Below, piece after piece: positions 9,901-17,453 of a DNA stretch of 64,000 nucleotides. Both the position numbers and the translations under genes were made by a program. The DNA is from Massilia frigida. GTDB taxonomy: Bacteria; Pseudomonadota; Gammaproteobacteria; Burkholderiales; Burkholderiaceae_D. The notes under the pieces were generated by a model, which ran no database searches, was not told the origin of the DNA, and saw only the letters and a list, made by a program, of their open reading frames with translations. Each line of letters opens with the position of its first letter. The stretch's first letter is position 1. The stretch lies in NCBI RefSeq assembly GCF_011682175.1, contig NZ_WHJG01000024.1, positions 1 through 64,000 on the forward strand, in the 5' to 3' direction.

Positions 9901-10629
9901 GGCGCCGGTGAAGCGGTTCAGGCGCCGGTGCAGGCGCTCGGCCATCTTGATGAAAGCGATCAGGAGCGCCACGCCGGGGTCGTGCTCGCCGCTCACCAGC
10001 GAGTCGGGCAACAGGCGCGCCGCTTCCTGCTGCACCATCTCGATCGCCTTCACAAAGGCGAAATAGCTGGCGCGCATGCTGGCCCGGCTCAGATGGCCGG
10101 CGGGCGCGCCATGCCAGTGCGGCCCCAGGCCCAGTCCGGGGGCCGGCAGGAAAGCGGCAAACCCGCTGCCATCCTCGCACAGGGTGGCGGTCACGCTCGC
10201 CAGCAGGGCGTGCAGCTTGCGTCCGGCGTTGCCGGGACTGGTTTCCAGCGCACGCGTCCAGCGGTCGAGAAAATCGGTGGCCAGGGCCGTCATCGGCAGC
10301 GTTTCGACGCGCCATTGCGTGATATCGGCGGCGCCGTCCCACCACTGCTCGAAGGCGCTTTGCAGGCGCGCCAGCCTGGTCGAGAGGATGCGCGCGATGA
10401 CGATGGTTTCGTCGGCCGAAAAATAGGCTTCCCAGTTGCCGTTGACGCTGTTATCGAGCTGGTAGAACTTGACCAGGGCAGCGTACTCGCTGGCCATGGC
10501 GAGCAGGTCGGGAAAAGACATTTCGGCCAGCGAAAAATAGCCGTCCTGCAGTGCCGGCAGCAGGCGCTCGGCCTGGCTGGTGCCATCGCGCACGAACAGG
10601 CGCGGGGGATCGGCGTCAAAGGGTGGCAT
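6928..10629 (-). CDS. eCIS baseplate J-like protein (Afp11-like)
   Basis: A 1233-aa giant baseplate wedge protein. The N-terminus has FYQLDNSVNGNWEAYF, typical of eCIS Afp11 homologues. The C-terminal third (about residues 1000-1200) contains baseplate-J-type segments: CFPNMVTEGVS, a proline-rich stretch, and LKEGLAGGHYITRLNQDISAF. It should form the inner baseplate ring that contacts sheath and spike. The start at 10629 overlaps the upstream gp25-like gene by 14 nt and the end overlaps the fibre-like gene, so the baseplate genes are tightly coupled. The long open frame on the opposite strand is a GC-rich shadow. Confidence 0.85.
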   Translation of the reverse strand: MPPFDADPPRLFVRDGTSQAERLLPALQDGYFSLAEMSFPDLLAMASEYAALVKFYQLDNSVNGNWEAYFSADETIVIARILSTRLARLQSAFEQWWDGAADITQWRVETLPMTALATDFLDRWTRALETSPGNAGRKLHALLASVTATLCEDGSGFAAFLPAPGLGLGPHWHGAPAGHLSRASMRASYFAFVKAIEMVQQEAARLLPDSLVSGEHDPGVALLIAFIKMAERLHRRLNRFTGAHLDFYYERVLRMKPLPAVPDHACLVVAPCAPGQYVEVPAGAEFFARPGGAGAQLVYQTERALLVGDARVRSLSTLYCHRDPDIAPETDMDQKGEAPPHAAWPSNIWCRQLDVPDKLVVTDPAPLSAVPLMGAPKNPGDKRGVQDARFGLALASTVLLMREGIRRVSLGLRFDDDTLGKRLGALERVLHDKRPNGPDSDERIDQEDVRARILRGLFLIELSGPAGWLPVPAYYPCWEGDAQDGAATPPTLRIDFELGLDAPPVVPYAPALHGEDYQVAVPMLRLRLNPDSYVYPFGLLRALHLAAATITVHVCGCRQLLLHNHIGMLSPALPFQPFGALPTVGSYLIVGSDEAAVKTLTSADIDLEWGDLPPDSGGFLEYYHDYPGAQDSDQYVARVEALADGVWGPDDTEAPWLPLFRTNYGSASKRVLRHVTLPCDSVIARVKPVAAPAVPETSYSATARNGFFKFTLAAPRFAFGHREYPYALSYAMTRNLRDKSRHFQAGVPDLPYTPLVNTIALNYRAIAHIDLHQRAQPKALANNLLIHLHPHGWEAIGAATETGATLIPDCEYLGNLHIGLAASGFEAALTLFFHLRDDSAPGHPGEPNWSYLSGNRWKPLARRNIIADGTSAFMTSGVVTLSMPPDISLDNTVMPAGLYWLRVGASAALEHFCSVYTVYAHALQIRRQSAVAGPLESMILPPASIERSRTVIAGLGKITQVAASSGGALPESRTQMHTRIAERLRHKGRAVTPADYEALILQQFPDVYKVKCFPNMVTEGVSARDWVRPGHLLIVALPHVADGAPLDAMPHLNGKLVDDIARFIRSVAPPAATIAVKPPVYEQIQVRCGIRLKEGLAGGHYITRLNQDISAFLSPWRAPGPQTHFGWRVRMHDVESFIIGLDYIADVSGCSMLRVAPTGAARFVLSDTASGVDAAGAAAAALTPQYPWSVAVPLHSHLIGMASSSDAARAADLNTLDIGSTFIISPKDSNGAS

Positions 10630-11050
10630 TGGTGCCTTCGACGAAGTAGAACGGATAGACCATATTGCTGCGCGTATTGGTCAGGCGCACCGTATAGACC
10701 AGGTGGATGTCGAGCCGGCCCTGTTCGATGCCGGCGTCGCTGACCACGATCCGGTCGAGCGTGATGCGCGGCTCGAAAAACAGGATGGCGTGCGCGATCA
10801 TGCCCTTGATTTCGGTCAGGGTGTTGTAGCTGATGCTGTCGAACACATGCAGCTTGATGCCGCAGCCGAAGGTGGGGCGCATGACCCGCTCGCCCGGCGC
10901 GGTCGAGAGCAGGATGTGCAGGCTCTGGCGGATATCGTCGTCGCCCGAGACCATGGCCGCCTGGCCGCCGGCGCTGTACGGCCCCCCCGCTTTGGAGAAC
11001 GCCGGCGGAAAGGCCCAGCCGCGTCCAAGGAAGGATTGGTCGATGCTCAT
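10616..11050 (-). CDS. eCIS gp25/GPW-like baseplate wedge protein (Afp9-like)
   Basis: 144 aa. It contains the gp25 lysozyme-like fold signature: DDDIRQSLHILLSTAPGER followed by MRPTFGCGI in the first half, and an acidic/hydrophobic C-terminal segment. In T4 phage and in Afp/PVC particles this subunit joins the baseplate to the first sheath ring and initiates sheath polymerisation. It sits between the PAAR and baseplate-J genes as in other eCIS operons, 7 nt downstream of the PAAR stop, and overlaps the next gene by 14 nt. Confidence 0.9.
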   Translation of the reverse strand: MSIDQSFLGRGWAFPPAFSKAGGPYSAGGQAAMVSGDDDIRQSLHILLSTAPGERVMRPTFGCGIKLHVFDSISYNTLTEIKGMIAHAILFFEPRITLDRIVVSDAGIEQGRLDIHLVYTVRLTNTRSNMVYPFYFVEGTNATL

Positions 11051-11057
11051 GGCTGCC

Positions 11058-11360
11058 TTATCCGCCGATCATGACAGTGAGGCAGCCGAGCACGATGGTG
11101 CCGCCATGCTGGCACGGGTCGCCCACGCGCGCGGCCGCCTTGCCGCCGATGAACACAGTCATCGAGCCCTTGGAGATTTCATCCGGCGGGCCGACACAGG
11201 TGCATTTGTCGCCCACCACGGAGGCCACCAGTTTGCCGATCAGGACGCTGGGAATGCCGGGGCCGATCACCGGGCCGCCCACGTGCGGAATCGGGGACGG
11301 CACGGCGGGCGTCTGCATCGGGCACACATGCATATCAGTCTGGCGGGCGGCGGGCGGCAT
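11058..11360 (-). CDS. PAAR-type spike tip protein (Afp10-like)
   Basis: About 100 aa (MPPAARQTDMHVCPM...). It has Pro-Ala-Ala-Arg at residues 2-5 and His/Cys residues (HVCP, CTCVG, DPCQHGG) suited to binding the metal that sharpens the tip. A start at 11360 is preferred over the ATG at 11414 because AAAGGA lies just upstream and the extra N-terminus looks non-coding. The protein should cap the VgrG-like trimer encoded immediately upstream. No C-terminal toxin extension is present, so it is a structural tip rather than a cargo protein. Confidence 0.9.
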   Translation of the reverse strand: MPPAARQTDMHVCPMQTPAVPSPIPHVGGPVIGPGIPSVLIGKLVASVVGDKCTCVGPPDEISKGSMTVFIGGKAAARVGDPCQHGGTIVLGCLTVMIGG

Positions 11361-11418
11361 GGCGGCGTCCTTTCGGGAACGGTGGTCGGGGGCGGCGGAT
11401 CGGGTCTCGGGCACGCGG

Positions 11419-13248
11419 TCAGTTGATGTTCACGGTCGCTCCCTTGATGGTGGTCTGGCCGCTGGCCGAAAATTCGGCGCTGGAGGCGCCTTTCGCCACC
11501 AGCGCCATGCCGGCCTTGATGGTGATATTCTGGCCATCGCCGGTCAGGTCCTTGGTGGCCTTGAGGGCCATGTCGCTGCCGGCCGTGAGCGTGACCTTGG
11601 CCTTGGCGGTGAGCACGATGTCGGAGGCGCTGTCGAGCAGGATGCCTTGTTCGCTGAGCGACACCTTGTTGCCGTTCTGGTCGGTGGCGACGATGGATTT
11701 GGCGTCGTCGCTCATGACCACCGTGTTGCCGGCGGGCGTGAGCAGGGTGATGACCTTTTTCTCGTCGTCGAACTCGACCTTGAGCAAGCCCTTGGTGACG
11801 ATCGCCTTGGTATAGTTTTCGGCGCTCAGCGCGTAGGGCGGGGCGCGCATGCTGCTGTACAGGCTGGCGATGACGACCGGGTTGGACGGGTCGTTGTTGA
11901 GATAGGCGACGATCACCTCGTCGCCGATCTCGGGAATGAAGAAGGCGCCCACCTTGTCCGAGCCATAGGCGCTGGCCAGGCGCGCCCAGACGCCGCCGGC
12001 GTCGTCCTTGAGCACCGGCAAGGTGACCTGGATGCGGTTTTCGCCGGCCGGGTCTTCATCGAGCTTGGCGACCTTGCCGATGTGCAGGCCGGTCACGCCG
12101 GGCATCAGGCCGGAGGCGGCCTCGCCGGGGCCGCCGTGGCGTGCGCCGCCCCACTCGGGGTCGAGGCCGAAGTCGACATCGGTGACCCAGTTGCCGTCGG
12201 CGATGTGATGCTCGACCGAACTGACGAATACCTTGCCGCTGAAGCGCGTGCCCACGCCCTTGAGGTCGATCAGGGTGCCGGGCAAGGCCAGTGCGCTGCC
12301 CTGGAAAGCCATGCTGCCGCGCACCCGCGCCAGCGCGGCCTTGACCTGGCGCGCCTTGGTCCAGGCCGTCAGCGCCGCCGTTTCCAGCGGCACCGGGGTT
12401 TGCAGGCGCAGCGTGGCGCCGCCGCCCACCTTGCCCAGGGTGGCCGCGTCCAGGTTGCCTTGCAAGCCCAGGCTCTCGGGCGAAGCGTCCTGGCTGGCAA
12501 TGGCCTGGGTGGCCGGGTCCCAGCTGACCCCGGTCACCTGGGTGTACTGGGTGCGGGCATCGATCTCGGCCTCGAAGCGCATGATGTCGGTGCCGTAGGT
12601 CAGGCTCAGCACGGCCGTGGCGCTGGTGTCGGGCGCCTTCACCGTAAGGCTCTTGTCGCCGGTGATGACCAGCAGGCCGTTCGCTTCGGCGCGCGCCAGC
12701 AGGAAGTCCCAGTCGCTGCTGTAGTACTGCACCAGCCCGTGATACTTGGTGGTGGTGGCGGTGACGTCAACCCCGGTGTAGCCTTTCAGCAATGCCTCGA
12801 TGGCGTCGCTGTCGGTGCTGTCGACGTGGTTCTTGTTGTTGCGGCTCAAGGTCAGTGCGAAGGCCGCGTGGCGGCATTCGATGCACACGCGCACCCGGTT
12901 GCCGGCGTCGATGCGGATCCCGTGCTTGATGACGATGCCGGAAAAAATCGGCGAGGTCTTGTTGCCGTAGCCGGCTTCGATGTCGATGCGCGCTCCCGGC
13001 ACCAGTTGCTTGGCGTCGCTGACGGCGAAGGTCTTGGCCGCCATGTCGCCGTCGGCCACGTAGACGCGCGCCTGCGCCAGCTTGTTGACGCTGCGCGACA
13101 CTTCCACCGCGATCACGCGCATGCTGTCGGGCAGCACCGCGCCGTCGCTCTTGACGACCAGCTTGAACACGCCCTTGCTGGCCAGGGCGGGCGAGGGCGG
13201 ACCACCAGCGGGCGCGGCATCGGGCAGGGAATCGGGCGGGGGACACAT
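11419..13248 (-). CDS. VgrG-like central spike protein (Afp8-like)
   Basis: 609 aa. The N-terminal two thirds form gp27-like hub domains. A gp5-type OB-fold follows (IGKVAKLDEDPAGENRIQV, then FFIPEIGDEVIVAYLNNDP), and the C-terminus is a needle rich in alternating Val/Thr/Ala/Lys. This is the domain order of Afp8/Pvc8 spikes. It should trimerise beneath the inner tube and carry the PAAR tip encoded next. No enzymatic C-terminal domain is present. The start at 13248 is the first in-frame ATG after the preceding gene's stop; its ribosome-binding site is weak (GAAGGAC about 14 nt upstream), so a slightly later start is possible. Confidence 0.9.
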   Translation of the reverse strand: MCPPPDSLPDAAPAGGPPSPALASKGVFKLVVKSDGAVLPDSMRVIAVEVSRSVNKLAQARVYVADGDMAAKTFAVSDAKQLVPGARIDIEAGYGNKTSPIFSGIVIKHGIRIDAGNRVRVCIECRHAAFALTLSRNNKNHVDSTDSDAIEALLKGYTGVDVTATTTKYHGLVQYYSSDWDFLLARAEANGLLVITGDKSLTVKAPDTSATAVLSLTYGTDIMRFEAEIDARTQYTQVTGVSWDPATQAIASQDASPESLGLQGNLDAATLGKVGGGATLRLQTPVPLETAALTAWTKARQVKAALARVRGSMAFQGSALALPGTLIDLKGVGTRFSGKVFVSSVEHHIADGNWVTDVDFGLDPEWGGARHGGPGEAASGLMPGVTGLHIGKVAKLDEDPAGENRIQVTLPVLKDDAGGVWARLASAYGSDKVGAFFIPEIGDEVIVAYLNNDPSNPVVIASLYSSMRAPPYALSAENYTKAIVTKGLLKVEFDDEKKVITLLTPAGNTVVMSDDAKSIVATDQNGNKVSLSEQGILLDSASDIVLTAKAKVTLTAGSDMALKATKDLTGDGQNITIKAGMALVAKGASSAEFSASGQTTIKGATVNIN

Positions 13249-13265
13249 CGGCGCGGCCTTGTCCT

Positions 13266-13991
13266 TCAGTTAATCGGAGGAAAGCGCAGCAGCATGCCGG
13301 GCGTCAGGGAGCGAAAGCCGACCAGGCCGTTGACGCGGGCGATTTCCATGTAATAGCCGGGATCGTCGTAGATGCGCTCGCACAGGAGGGGCAGGGTGTC
13401 GCCGGCGCGCACGGCCACCAGGTGCGACAGGTCGGGCGAACTCCTGGTCGCGCTTTGTTCGATTTTCTTGGGGCTGGCCATGGCCAGCACGCCCAGCGTG
13501 ACCTTGGCGCGCAGCGGCTGTCCGCTGGGCTTGAACAGGGTGTAGTCGATGTCCATCGACTCGACCACGCCGACGAAATTCATGTCGCCCCAGACAAAGC
13601 GCAGCACGTTCGGCTCGTGGATGTCGCCCTGGTAATCGTAGACCAGGGTGCGCAGGGCGGTGAGCATCTCGGTGACGCTGGGGGCGGCACTGGCGGCCAG
13701 GCTGCCGCTGCTCATCATCGCGCTGACGTCCGCATTGACCAGCGACACCACCCCGGTGCCGTCGAGGATCAGTTGGGGCAAGGTCAGCTTTTCCGGATTG
13801 ACCGCGCTGAACTTGGGCGTGGCGCCCGGCTGGCCCAGGGTCGGGCACTGGTTGTACTGCACGCTGAGGCGATGCTGGTAGCTGGCCGGATTGATTTGCA
13901 CCTCGAAGAAGGGGCCGGCGATGTCGGTGCCATCCGCATCGCACGGCGAAATCTTGAGCAGGTTTTTCGAGCCGAGGCTGATGCCGCCCAT
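13266..13991 (-). CDS. LysM-like eCIS hub protein (Afp7-like)
   Basis: 241 aa. The C-terminal about 55 residues form a LysM-like module (LVAVRAGDTLPLLCERIYDD ending LTPGMLLRFPPIN). The N-terminal part (FEVQINPASYQHRL) resembles the tube-baseplate adaptor encoded before the VgrG-like gene in Afp/PVC loci. There it links inner tube to spike and is not a peptidoglycan binder. It directly abuts the stop of the small DUF5908-like gene and precedes the spike gene by 17 nt. Confidence 0.85.
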   Translation of the reverse strand: MGGISLGSKNLLKISPCDADGTDIAGPFFEVQINPASYQHRLSVQYNQCPTLGQPGATPKFSAVNPEKLTLPQLILDGTGVVSLVNADVSAMMSSGSLAASAAPSVTEMLTALRTLVYDYQGDIHEPNVLRFVWGDMNFVGVVESMDIDYTLFKPSGQPLRAKVTLGVLAMASPKKIEQSATRSSPDLSHLVAVRAGDTLPLLCERIYDDPGYYMEIARVNGLVGFRSLTPGMLLRFPPIN

Positions 13992-14198
13992 CTAGCGCTC
14001 CTGCATCTGGTTGATGGCGTCGCGCAGCAGGCGGGTGCGCTGGGCCACGGTCTTGTCGTCGGCGCCGAGTTGCGGGCCGCCCGGCACGCAGGTATCTTTC
14101 TTGACGGGCGCCGCTTCCTGCGCGCGCGCGGCGCCGGCACCGGACGCGCCCTGCACCACGTTCGACTTGATATTCAACTGGGCGATTTCAATAGGCAT
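13992..14198 (-). CDS. small eCIS protein, DUF5908/Afp6-like
   Basis: 68 aa. It begins MPIEIAQLNIKSNVV, the short beta-strand opening typical of DUF5908 proteins found between the tube and LysM genes of eCIS operons. A low-complexity Ala/Gly linker and a charged helix ending INQMQER follow. Function is not established; a baseplate adaptor or chaperone is plausible. It lies 2 nt after the second tube gene and abuts the LysM-like gene. Confidence 0.7.
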   Translation of the reverse strand: MPIEIAQLNIKSNVVQGASGAGAARAQEAAPVKKDTCVPGGPQLGADDKTVAQRTRLLRDAINQMQER

Positions 14199-14200
14199 GG

Positions 14201-14677
14201 TCAGGTCAGTCGGTTGGAATAGTTATAGCTGAGGGTAATGTTCTCGATCGCGACTTCGTTTTTTTCCGAGCCGAAGGCCTCGACTTCCCATTTGATCGGA
14301 TAGGCGTTGGCGAAACTCCAGGAGCGGATCGGCAAGCCGTCGGCATTCATCAGGCACACCACGATCGGCTGGGCCAGGATGGGGGTGACGAAATCGGCTT
14401 CGAACACCGAACGGCACCATAGCACCAGGGGCGAAGTCATCGGCGCGATGCCGCGCTTGAGCTGCAGGCTGCGCGACTTGTAGTGGGTCGGCAGGGTATG
14501 CACGTAGCGGTTTTCGCCGCCCTCGATCACGGTTTCCGTCTCCAGTTCCGCGGAAATGCCCGACACCTCCTTGAAGGAAGTGTCGACCAGACCCAGGGTC
14601 GCCCCGAACATGACCTTGAAGTAGAAGGCGGACGGCTGGTAGCCGTCCGACGTCAGCGGCGATAGCGGATTGAGCAT
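14201..14677 (-). CDS. eCIS inner tube protein 2 (Afp5-like, baseplate-proximal)
   Basis: 158 aa, gp19/Hcp-fold tube family: AFYFKVMFGA near the N-terminus, VSGISAELETETV in the middle, and a C-terminal IENITLSYNYSNRL strand. Two tube genes in tandem are usual in eCIS. By position, the copy nearer the spike genes corresponds to Afp5/Pvc5, which starts the tube on the hub. It lies 13 nt downstream of the first tube gene. Confidence 0.85.
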   Translation of the reverse strand: MLNPLSPLTSDGYQPSAFYFKVMFGATLGLVDTSFKEVSGISAELETETVIEGGENRYVHTLPTHYKSRSLQLKRGIAPMTSPLVLWCRSVFEADFVTPILAQPIVVCLMNADGLPIRSWSFANAYPIKWEVEAFGSEKNEVAIENITLSYNYSNRLT

Positions 14678-14690
14678 GCGCGGGTTCCGC

Positions 14691-15149
14691 TTAGGCGTTC
14701 GCGATGGTCAAGCCCTCGTGCACGATCTCGATCGTCTCGATCGATGCCTCGTTGCCCTCGGCCTTGAGATCGGTGCCGGTGATCTTGGTCGGCCAGGCGT
14801 TGGCCAGGGTCCAGACCATGGTCGGGGCGCCGGTCTCGTCGAGCAGGCTGATGGTCACCGGCACGCGCTTGACGGTGTTCATCTTGATCTGGTTGAACCA
14901 TTCCCAGAACTTGTTGTCCGACTTGAACACCCCTTTTTTCATGGTCACGTTGCCGACCTTTTTCAGGCCGGGCATCTTGATCACCGAAAACTCGGGACTG
15001 TCGCCGTGGCGGTACTTGATTTCCTCGGACTGGATATCGAGCCCGCTGACTTCCTGGAACGACATGACCTGGGAATCCCATTTCACCTGGAAATAGAATT
15101 TAGGGAGCGGCCATACCGCTGTTGATTGTTTTGAGCCATCATCTGCCAT
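14691..15149 (-). CDS. eCIS major inner tube protein (Afp1-like)
   Basis: 152 aa, conserved phage-tail-tube family: PLPKFYFQVKWDSQVMSFQE, then VSGLDIQSEEIKYRHG, a lysine-rich loop (MKKGVFKSDNKFWEWF) and a C-terminal strand ETIEIVHEGL. It should form the stacked rings that carry cargo in the lumen. It follows the sheath gene by about 50 nt, the longest gap between structural genes here apart from the PAAR-VgrG gap, which may allow higher translation of this abundant subunit. Confidence 0.9.
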   Translation of the reverse strand: MADDGSKQSTAVWPLPKFYFQVKWDSQVMSFQEVSGLDIQSEEIKYRHGDSPEFSVIKMPGLKKVGNVTMKKGVFKSDNKFWEWFNQIKMNTVKRVPVTISLLDETGAPTMVWTLANAWPTKITGTDLKAEGNEASIETIEIVHEGLTIANA

Positions 15150-15198
15150 CGCGAACCTCTTTGGTAAGTCACATCAGGAAAGAACTGCCCTTGTTGCG

Positions 15199-17430
15199 TC
15201 AGGATTTTTGCATCTGTTGCTGGAAGGTGATCTCGATGAATTCGGCCGGCCGGCTGACCGCCACCAAAATGGTGACGCGCAGGATGCCTTCGAGGATATC
15301 CTCGGCGGTCATGGTTTCGTTCAGGCCGACCGCGACACTGAAGGCATCGTCCGGGCTGGCGCCGGCCAGGCCGCCGCGCTTCCAGATGCCGGTCAGGAAG
15401 TTGCGCGCCATGCTCTTGATGGTGACCCAGGTGTTGGCCACGTTCGGCTCGAACACATAGGCCTTGCTGGCCAGACGCAGCGACTCTTCCAGCATGATCA
15501 TGGTGCGCCGCACGTTGATGTAGCGCCAGTCCAGGCTATTGCCGTCGAGGGTGCGCGCGCCCCATACCAGGGTGCCTTCGCCGATGAAGGTGCGGATCGC
15601 ATTGATCGATTTGCCGGTGGTGCTGACGTTCAGGTCTTCCTGGTCGTCGTGGGTGATGTTCACCGAGGGCGAGGTCACCGCCGCCAGGCTGACGTTGGCC
15701 GGCGCCTTCCAGACCCCGCGCGTATTGTCGACCATGGTGTACAGGCCGGCCATCGCGGCGCTCGGCGGCAGCAGGTTGAGCTTGCGCTGCACGGCCAGCA
15801 AGATGCGCGAGTACAGCGGGCTGATCGCCACCAGGGTGTTGTGCACGGTGGCAATCTGGTGCAGCCGGTCGGCGCCGTCCTCGACTGTTTTCCAGTCCTT
15901 CACGATGGCGTCCAGGGTCTTGCCCACCTGGTTGGCCTTGATCCGCGCCGCCGGGCTCTTGCTGGTGTCGGCGTACAGCACGCTGGCCAGGTCGTTGCTG
16001 AGCAGGTCCTTGAGCTTGAGGCGGTTTTCCGCATCGAAATAAGTGAAATCGAGGTCCTTGGCGGCCACGATGGTGGTGTTTACCCATGGATAGTAGGCGG
16101 CGCCGAAGGCCAGGAAACTGGTGCCTACGCCTTCGCGGAACTCGTTGACGGGACCGTCGTTCAATTCCTTGTCGCCGTCGTACACATCGAGGATGGCGAA
16201 ACGGCTCTTCATCTTGTAGCCGCAATGCATCAGCATCTGGGCTTGCAGGGAGTAGCAGTCATTTTTGGCCAGCAGCACGGCTTCCGGAATGACCAGCATG
16301 GTCGGCTCCTGCTCCTTGAGCAAGACATTGATGCCGGCCTGCAAGGCATCGCTATCGGGCATGGCGCTGTAGTCGCCCACCGAGACGATATGGCAGGCGC
16401 CGCCGCCGTTCTGGAAGAACAGTTTCATGCTGTGGTACAGCAGGTGCTTGCCGCCGGTCTTGGCCAGCTTGTAAGGTGCAAGCGGGCGCGCTTTTTCCGC
16501 TTTCAGTTTCAGCGCGTAGGCGGGGACTGCGACGAGGGCGGCGGCGTCGGCCGCGGCCTGGGCATCCTTGGCGGCCTGGTCCGCTTCCTTGTAGGTTTTT
16601 TCCTTGACCACTTTCTCCGCGTCGGTGGCTTTGTCGAACTCGGCCTTGGCAAGGTCCGCCTTCTTGCGCAGATCCGCTGCCTTGTTGGCGGCATTCTCGG
16701 CGGCAGTGACGAGGTCGGACGCATCGCCGGGCTGTGCCGGGGCGGCGCCGGACTTGGCGCTATCGCTGGCGGCCGCCTCAGCCTTTACAGCCTTGTCCTC
16801 GGCCGCAGCGGACGCGGCTATCTTCTCGGCGTTATCGGCATCGCCCTCTAGCGCGGCCTTGGCCGCGACCGCCTCTTCCCTGGCCTTGGTCGCCAGCTTG
16901 GGCAAGTCGGGTTGCACGGGGCTTTTGTCACCGGCGGCGCCGGATTTGGCACTGTTGACGGCGGCCTCCTCAGCCTTTGCCGCTTTGTCCGCAGCTTGTA
17001 CGGACTTGGTTTTTTTATCGTCATCATCGGGGGCGGCGGCCGACGCGGCCTTGGCCGTTTCCGCATCTGCCTTGGCGGCGTTCGCTTTCTCGCGCAATTC
17101 AGGATTTTCGACGCCGGCCGCAGGGGCCGTGCCAAGGCCAGGGGCAGGGGCGGCGCCGTCCGCCGGCAGCGCGGCGGCCGAAAAGTCGGCGTCGTCCTGG
17201 AGCTTGGTTATACCGAAGGTAAACACCGGCGCTGGCGGCCCGCCGAAGTGGGCTTCGAATTCGGCCATCGAACTGATCCGCATGGCCTTGTTGGTCAGGG
17301 AGGAACCCTTGTAATCGGCAAACTGCGTATGGCCGACGAAGGCGGGCACCGCGGTCGCGACCTCGACCACGGAGTTGGGGAAAGCGTTCTTTTCAACGAT
17401 GTAGACCCCGGGAGTTTTATATTGCGCCAT
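15199..17430 (-). CDS. eCIS contractile sheath protein with large Ala/Lys-rich insertion
   Basis: 743 aa. The conserved N-terminal sheath segment (YKTPGVYIVEKNAFPNS, residues 5-21) and the C-terminal two thirds (LYHSMKLFFQNGGG at about 331-344; RRTMIMLEESL; FVEP-type VANTWVTIKSMARNFL; final FIEITFQQQ) are typical of Afp2-4/Pvc sheath subunits. Between residues about 85 and 310 there is an extra Ala/Lys/Glu/Asp-rich, coiled-coil-like segment absent from ordinary sheaths, which are about 350-500 aa. The insert contains repeats, for example KAEEAAVNSAKSGAA near 151 and KAEAAASDSAKSGAA near 216. It is the only sheath gene visible, where Afp has three. A good ribosome-binding site (AAAGGACGC) precedes the ATG. 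Confidence 0.9.
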   Translation of the reverse strand: MAQYKTPGVYIVEKNAFPNSVVEVATAVPAFVGHTQFADYKGSSLTNKAMRISSMAEFEAHFGGPPAPVFTFGITKLQDDADFSAAALPADGAAPAPGLGTAPAAGVENPELREKANAAKADAETAKAASAAAPDDDDKKTKSVQAADKAAKAEEAAVNSAKSGAAGDKSPVQPDLPKLATKAREEAVAAKAALEGDADNAEKIAASAAAEDKAVKAEAAASDSAKSGAAPAQPGDASDLVTAAENAANKAADLRKKADLAKAEFDKATDAEKVVKEKTYKEADQAAKDAQAAADAAALVAVPAYALKLKAEKARPLAPYKLAKTGGKHLLYHSMKLFFQNGGGACHIVSVGDYSAMPDSDALQAGINVLLKEQEPTMLVIPEAVLLAKNDCYSLQAQMLMHCGYKMKSRFAILDVYDGDKELNDGPVNEFREGVGTSFLAFGAAYYPWVNTTIVAAKDLDFTYFDAENRLKLKDLLSNDLASVLYADTSKSPAARIKANQVGKTLDAIVKDWKTVEDGADRLHQIATVHNTLVAISPLYSRILLAVQRKLNLLPPSAAMAGLYTMVDNTRGVWKAPANVSLAAVTSPSVNITHDDQEDLNVSTTGKSINAIRTFIGEGTLVWGARTLDGNSLDWRYINVRRTMIMLEESLRLASKAYVFEPNVANTWVTIKSMARNFLTGIWKRGGLAGASPDDAFSVAVGLNETMTAEDILEGILRVTILVAVSRPAEFIEITFQQQMQKS
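16501..17178 (-). repeat. Low-complexity repeat insertion inside the sheath gene
   Basis: This segment encodes sheath residues about 85-310. It is almost entirely Ala, Lys, Glu and Asp with three imperfect units of roughly 65-75 residues starting near LREKANAAKAD (112), AREEAVAAKAA (183) and LRKKADLAKAE (254). The flanking sequence joins into a normal sheath if the block is removed. It keeps the reading frame. Confidence 0.85.
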
Positions 17431-17453
17431 CTTGCGTCCTTTCTGGTGGGTAA

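Noticed and set aside
11071-13353. 760-codon plus-strand frame
   Set aside because: Antisense to the VgrG-like and PAAR genes; no motif.
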